From CAYYBZ01 sp964470285 [NCBI: uncultured Oligoflexia bacterium] (GTDB lineage Bacteria; Bdellovibrionota_G; CAYYBZ01), in assembly GCA_964470285.1 (NCBI GenBank), contig CAYYBZ010000047.1:1-9782 (forward strand): a stretch of DNA of 9,782 nt, given 5' to 3'. The position numbers and the translations under genes were made by a program. Below are positions 1 to 8,033 of this stretch, one piece after another. Positions within the stretch are counted from its first letter, which is position 1, and each line of letters opens with the position of its first letter. The notes under the pieces are model-generated. The model was not told the origin of the DNA, made no database searches, and saw nothing but the letters and a program-made list of their open reading frames with translations.

Positions 1-956
1 TTCTGTGGAGAAAACAATACGAAAAAAATTTTTGGATTTAAAAGGTATCTGAACCCTTCATACTCTGCATATCCTGAAGAAAAATAAGAGCCGTGCAGAT
101 GATTGTTGATAAATAGCTGGGGAAGTTCCAAAACGGCAAGTATTCCAAAGAAAATAATTACCTCGTAAAGTGAAGGTCTGAAAATCCTGGTTTTATTTAT
201 AAAATCACGGACCATAAAAGCGATGGGAAGAAGTAAGAAAACGATATTCTGATTCCTTGTAAGAAATGCCATAGAAAAAAACAGACCGAGCCATACATAT
301 GAAACCGTTTTGAATTTCTTTTCAATATAACTCTTTAGAAAATACAACACGAAACATGTACACCAGAAAAAGCTCGCGGGGTGGGAAAATGTAGGGGAGT
401 ATATTAAAAAATAGGTTAAAGGAGTAGCAAGCAGTATAAGTGTGCAGGAATACAATGCTACATCATCTTCGATTTTGAAATTTTTAATTAGAAATCTGAA
501 AATCAGATAAAAACCAGTAAGTATATAGAAAAGCGCAGATAGAGAGACGATAAAGTAATGGACTTGAGTATATCCGTTTAAATATGCAGAATCACCGCTT
601 ATGTAATATGCCGGAACATTTATCAATTGAGCAATCAGAAAGAAGGGGGCCCATGAAATTGTTGTTCCAACAGGGTAGTGCATTCTGTGTTTTCCCGTAG
701 ATATATTTCTCATGGGAATCTTGGGTAGTTTACTAAACCCGGTGAACTTTGACTTCTGAGCGCTGAAATATTCATATTCATTATCAAAATCAACATCTTG
801 ATCAATTATAATTGAACGCATGTATGCGTAATAACGGATGGAATCTCCTCCGACCAGACCTCCGGTAAAATACTGCCTGATCCCGGTTGCAAGGGCGATT
901 AGGACAACGACCAGCAGTAATATTTTTTTATTTAACAACAAGCGGGAGAAATACAT
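1..956 (-). CDS. GT-C type membrane glycosyltransferase (C-terminus missing)
   Basis: The frame is open from an ATG at 954-956 to the left edge, giving 318 codons without a stop; the 3' end lies outside. A Shine-Dalgarno stretch AAGGGAA (964-970) sits 7 nt upstream. The protein is strongly hydrophobic. I see about seven membrane segments, roughly at residues 11-29, 97-117, 131-155, 167-187, 194-209, 217-250 and 264-283. After the first segment, a large outward loop carries GGDSIRYYAY (36-45) and DQDVDFDNEYEY (52-63). This acidic first loop is typical of GT-C enzymes (PMT/GT39/ArnT-like), which move sugars from polyprenyl-phosphate carriers onto acceptors outside the inner membrane. A later YSPTFSHPASFFW stretch (186-198) and FLTRNQN (231-237) also fit that class. 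The preceding gene, for an exported GH42-like protein, ends only 15 nt upstream, so the two are very likely co-transcribed. Donor sugar and acceptor cannot be read from the sequence. Class assignment is good; the exact family is uncertain. Confidence 0.8.
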   Translation of the reverse strand, partial: MYFSRLLLNKKILLLVVVLIALATGIRQYFTGGLVGGDSIRYYAYMRSIIIDQDVDFDNEYEYFSAQKSKFTGFSKLPKIPMRNISTGKHRMHYPVGTTISWAPFFLIAQLINVPAYYISGDSAYLNGYTQVHYFIVSLSALFYILTGFYLIFRFLIKNFKIEDDVALYSCTLILLATPLTYFLIYSPTFSHPASFFWCTCFVLYFLKSYIEKKFKTVSYVWLGLFFSMAFLTRNQNIVFLLLPIAFMVRDFINKTRIFRPSLYEVIIFFGILAVLELPQLFINNHLHGSYFSSGYAEYEGFRYLLNPKIFFVLFSPQ

Positions 957-971
957 TCCAATATTCCCTTG

Positions 972-3074
972 TTAATTCCATATACCGCTACCCAAAGGTA
1001 TTATTTCACCTCGGTTCACCAGTAAAACACTTTTTCCTTCAAGCCTAAACGAGCACTCATCCCCGCAGCCTTTAATCAAAACCTCACGCTGATTTTCGGT
1101 TAAATTCTGAACCGCAAAGCCGTTTTTATATTTTGCAATTTCAAAATCCGGCGAATAAAAAGGTCTGGCTGAAACCTTTTTCCAGTCAGGTTTATCAACC
1201 AGTTCGATCAAGGCTCTTCTAGAAAAGAGGTTTTGATGCATATATCTTAAAAGCTCATCGAAAACCGTAGGTTCCATATAGCCCAGTGCGCTTAAAAATA
1301 TGGCATACCCTTTACCGTATTTATTCACATACATTCCCTGTTCTTGCGGACCTTTCAGAACAGCCCTTGCTGAAGTCGTTTCAACATCTAAAGTCATTTC
1401 CCTGTATCTGTCGGTTTCGCCTTTTACACCTTCCAATTCACCGAATATTTCTTTAAAATATTTTGTTACTCTATAAAGACCTTTTTTATTTCTGCTCTTT
1501 TTAAGTTTTCTTATACCGAATAGATCCTTAGCTTTATTATGCATTGACGTTAATGTTTTACCTCCCGTGATGGATGAAAAACCGGTATCTGCAAATAATA
1601 TCCCTCCTTTGCTTACGTATTCTGAGAGTTTTTTTATTGCGGCAACATCAATTCCAACTGCAAAAGGAGCAATTATTACTCCGTATCTGTCCAAGTCCGC
1701 ATTTTTTAAACTGTCATTTGTCAGATACTCTACCTGACCGTAACTGGTTCCAAATCGCAACTCACTCATAAATATCCAGGGTTCGTTATAGGGTTGGGGT
1801 AGTAAGCCGTAAACCTGAGAGGCAGATCCCCAGCCATGGGCATACGGTTCATATAGAACGGCAATAGAAGGATCCGGAAGCATTTCAAAAATGCCTGACT
1901 CCTTTAATGCCCTTATAGTCATTCCTGTCATGTCAATACGTTGTATAGGGGTGCTTTTATCTCCCTTTCGCTCTTCCTCTGCCAAAAATCTCCACGGCCA
2001 GAATGTAATACCCGAAGCTCCGTGAATGGCAGATTCCACCATCCAGCCCCTGATAACTCTCGCATCAAGGTGCCAGTCGAAATTCGCCGAGTGCTCAGGG
2101 AGAAACATCTGAATCGCAGGACGTATATTTGGACCGCGGCCGATATCAAGAATCCAGATATGATGTGTCTGAAGATCGGGACCGGAAAAACCCGGATAAA
2201 AGTCAAAATATGTTACCCATTTAGAAGGTATCTGTGTAACCGGCCAGGCAAGATTATTTGCTCCTCCGAATATCGGAGTATTTTTGTCATGCTTTCTAAT
2301 AACTTCTTCAAACCGTTTATGGGCACTTCTTACCCTCCATAGCTTGAAACTTGCGGAATCAAAAGCCTTCGGTCCCAATCCGTAGGGAAAATTAACCGAA
2401 ATCATACCTGAATCGGGTCTTCCATATCCCGAATTTTTATACTCAAGATTGATATCTTTAAATGAAACGTACTTTGTTTTCCAAACAGAGTTCAATTTGC
2501 TGATAGTTGAGTATTCCTTTCTAAGATAATCCTGAAACATTGACCGGGGATAAGTTATATGATCGCCGTTTTCATCGGAAAAATTCCACCCTATCAGATT
2601 AGTTACACCGGAATATCTTTTAACCACTTCAGAAATAAAGCTTTCCCATTTATCGCCCATATCCCAGGGTTCATCTCCTGCTCTTTCATGAACAGTATTG
2701 TGTGTATAAATGATCACATACAAGCCTCTTTCTTTAATTCTGAGTAACAGCTGATCAAATTTTCTCAACACATCGTTAATCTCACTTTTCTTTTCGGGAT
2801 AGTAAAGTTCGGCAAAAACCGTATTCATCCCGGCCCTTTTATACTGACGGTTCCCTTCGGTAAGATTTGCCCAGAAAAGCGCAGTTGGTTTTCCGTCTAT
2901 AAAAAACATTACTTTTCCTGATGATGTCTTAGCGACATTGGCATTTATTTTTTTACCTTCATAAAGCTTTGCCAAAACGTCGCTTTGAGATGCGGGGGAA
3001 TCAGAGACCCAAGCTAAACTCAGCGATAACACGAAAGAAATAAGCATATAAAACATTATACGTATTTGCTCCAT
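972..3074 (-). CDS. Exported GH42-like glycoside hydrolase (beta-galactosidase-type fold)
   Basis: This 700-residue protein has a hydrophobic N-terminus (about residues 5-22) followed by SDSPASQ, which looks like a Sec signal peptide, so it probably acts in the periplasm or outside. Residues about 55-390 resemble the GH42 TIM barrel. GWNFSDENG (162-170) matches the acid/base region and is followed by FQDYLRKEYSTISKLNSVW (180-198), the GH42-type stretch with a conserved 'LN..W'. Glu168 is the candidate acid/base. LPEHSANFDW (325-334), then GWMVESAIHGASGITFWPWR (343-362), resembles the nucleophile region, with Glu327 the likeliest nucleophile. Residues about 402-600 look like the GH42 trimerisation domain with a glutamine-amidotransferase-like fold (GVIIAPFAVGID, YVSKGGILFADTG). 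A small beta-rich tail includes Cys670 and Cys674. The Asn normally before the acid/base Glu is Asp167 here. GGGGAAA (3080-3086) gives an RBS. rapZ ends 49 nt upstream with no terminator between. The substrate is unknown; beta-galactosidase activity should not be assumed. Confidence 0.8.
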   Translation of the reverse strand: MEQIRIMFYMLISFVLSLSLAWVSDSPASQSDVLAKLYEGKKINANVAKTSSGKVMFFIDGKPTALFWANLTEGNRQYKRAGMNTVFAELYYPEKKSEINDVLRKFDQLLLRIKERGLYVIIYTHNTVHERAGDEPWDMGDKWESFISEVVKRYSGVTNLIGWNFSDENGDHITYPRSMFQDYLRKEYSTISKLNSVWKTKYVSFKDINLEYKNSGYGRPDSGMISVNFPYGLGPKAFDSASFKLWRVRSAHKRFEEVIRKHDKNTPIFGGANNLAWPVTQIPSKWVTYFDFYPGFSGPDLQTHHIWILDIGRGPNIRPAIQMFLPEHSANFDWHLDARVIRGWMVESAIHGASGITFWPWRFLAEEERKGDKSTPIQRIDMTGMTIRALKESGIFEMLPDPSIAVLYEPYAHGWGSASQVYGLLPQPYNEPWIFMSELRFGTSYGQVEYLTNDSLKNADLDRYGVIIAPFAVGIDVAAIKKLSEYVSKGGILFADTGFSSITGGKTLTSMHNKAKDLFGIRKLKKSRNKKGLYRVTKYFKEIFGELEGVKGETDRYREMTLDVETTSARAVLKGPQEQGMYVNKYGKGYAIFLSALGYMEPTVFDELLRYMHQNLFSRRALIELVDKPDWKKVSARPFYSPDFEIAKYKNGFAVQNLTENQREVLIKGCGDECSFRLEGKSVLLVNRGEIIPLGSGIWN

Positions 3075-3123
3075 CTATATTTCCCCGTTTTTTTAATTTA
3101 AGATAAAAATAAAAATTGAGATG

Positions 3124-3984
3124 CTAGTTTCTTTTGATATCTCTGTGTGTAGTTGATATTTTTCTTGCGGTTTTCTTGATGCTTGAAGAAATCTTTTCCG
3201 CTACAAAAACCGATCTGTGCTTCCCTCCTGTACAACCAACGCAAATATTGAGGTATGCTTTCCATTCTTTCTCGTACATCGGCAGGAGGAATTCGAATAA
3301 ATCCTTGAGTTTCTTTAGAAGTTTTTTGGACGCTTTCGTATTCATCAGGAAGTCCTCTACTTCCTTATCGAGCCCTGTCTTATGTTTAAGATCATCTTTG
3401 AAATACGGGTTGGGTAAAAACCTTACGTCAAACACAATATCGGCATCAAGCGGAAGGCCGTATCTATAACCGAAAGAGGTTACATTAACCTGCATCCCCT
3501 GATATGACACGGATTTACCGAAAGATTTATAAAGGATATCTTTTAACTGATGAACATTAAGATCAGAGGTATCAATTACCCTGGTCGAAAGTTTACGGAT
3601 TTTCCTCAGGAGCTTTCTTTCAGTTTTAACGGCGTCTATTGCAGATATTTCTCCTGAAAGAGGGTGTTTTCTTCTGGTTTCGGAAAATCTTCTTCCCAAA
3701 ACCTCGTCTGAGGCATCCAGAAAAAGAAGGTCGGTCCTATATCGTGCCTTTTTAAGGCTCGCATATACCGAAGGGAAATCCTTTACAAAGTTATGAGCTC
3801 TGACGTCCATAACAAGGGCAAGTTTCATTATTTCTTCGGCTGATTTTGCAGACAGAGATATGAATTCTTCAAGCAGGCCTACCGGTAGATTATCGATGCA
3901 ATAAAAGCCCATATCTTCAAAGGCATCCTTGACGGTTGTTTTTCCCGATCCTGATAAGCCGGTAATGAAAACAATTCTACGCAT
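3124..3984 (-). CDS. rapZ: RNase adapter / nucleotide-binding protein RapZ
   Basis: This is a full-length RapZ/YvcJ family protein (286 residues, the usual size). The N-terminal P-loop domain opens with Walker A GLSGSGKT (9-16), followed by the family motif FYCIDNLP (27-34), a Walker-B-like LALVMDVR (55-62) and RRFSETRRKHPL (98-109). The C-terminal domain holds SFGYRYGLPLDADIVFDVRF (170-189) and NICVGCTGGKHRSV (246-259), the RapZ signature. In E. coli the C-terminal domain binds glucosamine-6-phosphate, and RapZ delivers the GlmZ sRNA to RNase E, so tuning GlmS synthesis. Elsewhere the family is known as a nucleotide-hydrolysing protein of unclear role, and no GlmZ/GlmY-like RNA is visible here. 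It is third in the rpoN-hpf-rapZ cluster, 85 nt after hpf. No clear Shine-Dalgarno precedes the ATG, but an in-frame stop (TAA) nine bases upstream of it rules out a longer start. Confidence 0.96.
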   Translation of the reverse strand: MRRIVFITGLSGSGKTTVKDAFEDMGFYCIDNLPVGLLEEFISLSAKSAEEIMKLALVMDVRAHNFVKDFPSVYASLKKARYRTDLLFLDASDEVLGRRFSETRRKHPLSGEISAIDAVKTERKLLRKIRKLSTRVIDTSDLNVHQLKDILYKSFGKSVSYQGMQVNVTSFGYRYGLPLDADIVFDVRFLPNPYFKDDLKHKTGLDKEVEDFLMNTKASKKLLKKLKDLFEFLLPMYEKEWKAYLNICVGCTGGKHRSVFVAEKISSSIKKTARKISTTHRDIKRN

Positions 3985-4069
3985 ACTGTTGAATTATGCA
4001 CATAGGAGGGAATATTTCCAGAAATAAATATATACCGGTTACCAGCGATGCAAAACCGTTGATCAATAT

Positions 4070-4387
4070 TCAGATTTCTTTCGACTGGGGTCTGGTTCTT
4101 TTTCTTGCTCTTTTCTTTCCTTTAATCTTTTCTAAGCTTTTTTGAGCTTTTTCTATGGCTCCTTCAATTGACTGATACATATCGGCAGATTTTTCGGTAA
4201 CATTTACCATGCTACCCTTTAACGGCAATTTTATTTCAGCAATGTGAAGGTATCTTTCTGTTGAAAGAACTACATGCGCCTCGGATGATTTATGGACCAG
4301 TTTTGAAAGCTTTGCGATCTTTTCTTCGACATGGCTTTTTAATGCCTCGGTCGGTTCTAATTGTCTGAAAGTAATGGTTGTTTTCAT
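4070..4387 (-). CDS. hpf: Short ribosome hibernation promoting factor (HPF / sigma-54 modulation protein)
   Basis: This 105-residue protein belongs to the HPF/RaiA (YfiA/YhbH) family. It has the beta-alpha-beta-beta-beta-alpha pattern: MKTTITFRQLEPTEAL, then the helix SHVEEKIAKLSKLV, strands around EAHVVLSTERYLHIAEIKLPLKG, and the second helix with the typical D-M-Y-x-S-I-E-x-A-I-E-K motif. The tail is rich in Lys and Arg. It binds the small ribosomal subunit, around the decoding and tRNA sites, and silences ribosomes in slow growth. It lacks the C-terminal dimerisation domain of long HPFs, so it is the short form that usually needs a partner to make 100S dimers. I chose the ATG at 4387 over a GTG six bases upstream (4393), because the Shine-Dalgarno abuts that GTG with no spacer. 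It lies 92 nt after rpoN, the classic neighbour that gave the family its old name, 'sigma-54 modulation protein'. Confidence 0.93.
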   Translation of the reverse strand: MKTTITFRQLEPTEALKSHVEEKIAKLSKLVHKSSEAHVVLSTERYLHIAEIKLPLKGSMVNVTEKSADMYQSIEGAIEKAQKSLEKIKGKKRARKRTRPQSKEI

Positions 4388-4393
4388 TCTCAC

Positions 4394-4400
4394 TCCTCTT
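4394..4400 (-). promoter_or_regulatory. Ribosome binding site that decides the hpf start
   Basis: Read on the minus strand this is AAGAGGA, followed by GTGAGA and then ATG. The 6-nt gap to the ATG at 4387 is ideal. The upstream GTG at 4393 touches the Shine-Dalgarno and could not be used efficiently. The start is therefore MKTTITF, not the two-residue-longer form. Confidence 0.8.
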
Positions 4401-4479
4401 AGAAAAACGTTAAAATACTTACGGTGAGATTGTTAAGAGAAAAGCATGTTTAATCACATTTTGCAAACCTAAATGAATC

Positions 4480-5907
4480 CTAAAAATATTTTTTTCTTTT
4501 TGACGAAGGCAGAACACCCAGTTGTTCCCGATACTTAGCTACGGTTCTGCGGGCTATTTCGATATTGTCACGCCTTAAAAGTTCCACTATTTCCTGATCT
4601 GAATAGGGATTTTTGGGATTTTCTTCGGCTACGATCGTTCTTATTTTGTCCTTTACACTTTCTGAAGCAATATCGGTTCCCTGAAGTCTCTTTATGGAGC
4701 TGTTAAAAAAGAACTTTAGCTCATATATCCCCTGAGGCGTATGAACATACTTATTTGATGTAACTCTTGAAACGGTAGATTCGTGCATGCCTATATCTTC
4801 AGCAACATCTCTTAACACCATCGGCTTTAGATTTGAAATACCCTTTTCAAGAAAATCGCCCTGGAATTTAATTATGCTCTCTGTTACCTTGAAAATTGTT
4901 CTCTGTCTTTGATGAATGCTTCTTATCAGCCAGATTGCCGATCTAAGTTTGTCATTGATATATTCCTTTTCATCTTTAGATGTGGAAACCTTTTTAAGTG
5001 CATTCTGATAAAAGTTCGATATTTTTAGCTTTGGCAGCCCGTCTTCGTTCAGAACTATGACAAACTCACCCCCAACTTTGTAAACATATATATCGGGAGA
5101 GATATACTGCGCACTTTCATCGTAGAATGGTCTACCCGGTTTGGGTTCCATGGCGCAAATAATCTTCACTAAAGAATGAACCTTCTCCTGATTTAACCCC
5201 ATGGATTTTGAAATCGCGTTATAGTTTTTTCTTTCGAGATCCTTCATGTGATTTGCGATAATTTTTCTGATAAGCTCGGGCTCAGCTGTCTGTTTGGCCT
5301 GTATTGCAAGACATTCCTGAAGATCTCTTGCGGCAACACCTATGGGATCAAATTCCTGTATTTTTTTTAATACCTTTTCGATAAGTTCGTTTTCACATTT
5401 GGATTTACTTGAAAGCTCCTCTATTGATGATTTCAAATAACCGTCTTCATCGATATTTCCGATTATAAGAAGACCCAAAAGTTCTTCTTTTTCATCCAGT
5501 TTTGACAATTCAAGCTGCCATTTCAAATGATCAAAAAGGGAAGCCTTTTTTGTCAGGGTGGCCTCAAATGACGGATAATCCTGATCCCCTGAAGGCTTTG
5601 AATAGGTGGGAGGCGTATAGTTTTGAATATAGTTTTCCCAATTAAATTCCTCTACCCCTTCACCTTCACCTTTGATCTCTTTTGTTTTGGCATCCTCAAG
5701 CTTTTCCTTTTTCTTTTCCTTTTCATTAATCTCTTCTTCTACAAATTCAGGATTCTCTTCTAAAATAGGATTTTCAAGCATTTCTTGAGCTACATGCTCG
5801 GATAATTCAAGTCTGTTAAGCTGAAGCAGTTTGATCGCCTGTTGCAGCTGAGGAGTCATCACAAGCTGTTGTGAAAGCTTTAAGGTTTGTTTGATTTCCA
5901 ACGCCAT
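4480..5907 (-). CDS. rpoN: RNA polymerase sigma-54 factor RpoN
   Basis: This is a complete sigma-54 of 475 residues. Region I is the Leu/Gln-rich N-terminus (LKLSQQLVMTPQLQQAIKLL, 9-28) that contacts activators and blocks open-complex formation until ATP-driven remodelling. Region II is a charged linker (about 54-88, many Glu and Lys). Region III begins near SLFDHLKWQL (123-132) and includes the core-binding part with FDPIGVAARDLQECL (186-200). The helix-turn-helix lies about 365-388 (RDVAEDIGMHESTVSRV, 366-382), followed by YVHTPQGIYELKFFF. The RpoN box ARRTVAKYRE (452-461), which reads the -24 element, is exactly canonical. The protein directs polymerase to -24/-12 promoters at the command of enhancer-binding proteins; none is encoded in this window. 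GAGGGGG (5921-5927) gives a strong but rather distant RBS, 13 nt from the ATG. A sigma-70-type promoter and inverted repeats lie upstream. It heads the rpoN-hpf-rapZ cluster. Confidence 0.98.
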   Translation of the reverse strand: MALEIKQTLKLSQQLVMTPQLQQAIKLLQLNRLELSEHVAQEMLENPILEENPEFVEEEINEKEKKKEKLEDAKTKEIKGEGEGVEEFNWENYIQNYTPPTYSKPSGDQDYPSFEATLTKKASLFDHLKWQLELSKLDEKEELLGLLIIGNIDEDGYLKSSIEELSSKSKCENELIEKVLKKIQEFDPIGVAARDLQECLAIQAKQTAEPELIRKIIANHMKDLERKNYNAISKSMGLNQEKVHSLVKIICAMEPKPGRPFYDESAQYISPDIYVYKVGGEFVIVLNEDGLPKLKISNFYQNALKKVSTSKDEKEYINDKLRSAIWLIRSIHQRQRTIFKVTESIIKFQGDFLEKGISNLKPMVLRDVAEDIGMHESTVSRVTSNKYVHTPQGIYELKFFFNSSIKRLQGTDIASESVKDKIRTIVAEENPKNPYSDQEIVELLRRDNIEIARRTVAKYREQLGVLPSSKRKKYF

Positions 5908-5961
5908 CTTAGACTTAAATCCCCCTCATAAGTGAGTTTTACACGTACAATTTGAAAACTA

Positions 5962-6014
5962 TCAATATTATATCATATTGAGATTCTTTTGCTATTTCAA
6001 TAATAACATATTGA
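5962..6014. promoter_or_regulatory. Two operator-like inverted repeats over the rpoN promoter
   Basis: Two perfect inverted repeats share the half-site TCAATA/TATTGA. The first has 7-bp arms, TCAATAT (5962-5968) and ATATTGA (5975-5981), with a 6-bp spacer. The second has 6-bp arms, TCAATA (5997-6002) and TATTGA (6009-6014), also with 6 bp between. Their centres are 34 bp apart, close to three helical turns. The first covers the -10 box and the second overlaps the -35 box of the rpoN promoter, where a dimeric repressor would be expected to bind. No candidate regulator gene is visible nearby. AT-richness makes coincidence a real alternative. Confidence 0.4.
5972..6000 (-). promoter_or_regulatory. 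Sigma-70-type promoter of rpoN
   Basis: On the minus strand the -35 box is TTGAAA (5995-6000) and the -10 box is TATGAT (5972-5977), separated by exactly 17 bp. Each is close to consensus (four and five of six matches). Transcription would begin near 5965, leaving a leader of about 58 nt. A second TATAAT-like word overlaps the -10 region five bases further on. The surroundings are extremely AT-rich, so chance matches are possible. Confidence 0.6.
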
Positions 6015-6079
6015 TATTATTATATTATATTACAATTTTAGCATATTTATGCATGCCAACTCCTAGCAAATTACATGCC

Positions 6080-6117
6080 ATTTTCAGAGTGACAAGTGAC
6101 GTGTGACGAGTGAAAAT
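6080..6117. repeat. Four-unit heptanucleotide repeat enclosed by a 7-bp inverted repeat
   Basis: Positions 6087-6114 read as four consecutive 7-bp units: GAGTGAC, AAGTGAC, GTGTGAC and GAGTGAA (consensus nnGTGAC, last base changed in the final unit). The array lies within a perfect inverted repeat, ATTTTCA (6080-6086) and TGAAAAT (6111-6117). It is non-coding, between the end of pyrG and the rpoN promoter, and is clearly less AT-rich than its surroundings. Similar degenerate GTGAC heptads recur in intergenic regions of various bacteria, so this may be one copy of a dispersed short repeat. No function can be assigned. Confidence 0.65.
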
Positions 6118-6173
6118 ACAGTTAGCCGTAACGAAAATTGAGCTTTCACACCCTATTTATGACTCTAAATCTT

Positions 6174-7793
<1,620 letters not shown>

Positions 7794-7902
7794 TTAATTT
7801 TATAAAATATCACTTTAAATACTTTCATCAATCAAATTGATTTAAATTTCATCCGTCTTCGCTATTTTTTCAACGATTTTTCCTTCAAGCTACAATTCTC
7901 AA

Positions 7903-7931
7903 ATTATAAACTTAGCACGTTTCTAATCAGG
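7903..7931 (-). promoter_or_regulatory. Candidate promoter for pyrG
   Basis: The 264-bp gap between pyrG and rpsI has a terminator at its far end, so pyrG needs a promoter here. The best -10 is an exact TATAAT (7903-7908, minus strand), with only a weak -35 (CTGATT, 7925-7930, 16-bp spacing, about three of six matches). It would give a leader of about 125-130 nt. An alternative is TTGATT near 7837-7842 with a poorer -10 seventeen bases downstream. The same stretch holds the 13-bp palindrome AATCAA-A-TTGATT (7830-7842). I am not sure which promoter is used. Confidence 0.3.
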
Positions 7932-7946
7932 CAGTGCTACGCCGGA

Positions 7947-7978
7947 TGGTTAATTTTCTTTGCAAAGAAAATTAACCA
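7947..7978. repeat. Perfect 32-bp palindrome downstream of the rpsI terminator
   Basis: The two 16-bp arms (7947-7962 and 7963-7978) are exact reverse complements with no spacer: TGGTTAATTTTCTTTG and its mirror. In RNA it would form a long AU-rich hairpin with a small UUGCAA-containing loop. It abuts the rpsI terminator and lies just upstream of the candidate pyrG promoter. It lacks a U-tract on either side for termination on its own. It may be a second processing or termination structure, or a DNA site for a dimeric protein. Confidence 0.75.
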
Positions 7979-7979
7979 C

Positions 7980-8008
7980 AAAAAAAAGGGGCTACTAGCC
8001 CCTTTTTT
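7980..8008. terminator. Bidirectional rho-independent terminator after rpsI
   Basis: The GC-rich stem GGGGCTA (7988-7994) pairs with TAGCCCC (7996-8002) around a single central base; in RNA the top pairs open to form the loop. Eight A residues (7980-7987) on one side and six T residues (8003-8008) on the other give a U-tract in either direction. For the minus-strand rplM-rpsI transcript the stem begins about 30 nt past the rpsI stop and is followed by eight U. It is the strongest terminator in the window and separates the ribosomal operon from pyrG. Confidence 0.92.
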
Positions 8009-8026
8009 GTTAATTTCATTAACAAA
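8006..8026. repeat. Small hairpin between the rpsI stop and the terminator
   Basis: TTTGTTAAT (8006-8014) and ATTAACAAA (8018-8026) form a perfect 9-bp stem with a 3-base loop. The rpsI stop codon is only seven bases away. Its arms share the GTTAAT/ATTAAC core with the 32-bp palindrome beyond the terminator, so the two could also pair with each other. It may simply stabilise the 3' end of the ribosomal mRNA. Confidence 0.5.
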
Positions 8027-8033
8027 TTGGATA

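Noticed and set aside
2264-2278. Short inverted repeat CTCCGA-ATA-TCGGAG
   Set aside because: It lies in the middle of the GH42-like coding sequence with no U-tract or partner; probably incidental.
1574-2747. Several open plus-strand frames of 60-130 codons opposite the GH42-like gene
   Set aside because: They are antisense shadows of a gene with clear family motifs and a signal peptide; none has a convincing RBS or recognisable protein.
3134-3469. Plus-strand frame of 111 codons opposite rapZ
   Set aside because: It lies wholly inside a conserved rapZ and shows no protein family features.
3985-4069. Possible structured leader between hpf and rapZ
   Set aside because: Only 4-5 bp stems with long loops can be drawn; nothing rises above chance.
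6087-6114. CRISPR or replication-iteron reading of the heptad array
   Set aside because: The units are only 7 bp with no spacers, and there is no initiator gene, DnaA box cluster or cas gene nearby.
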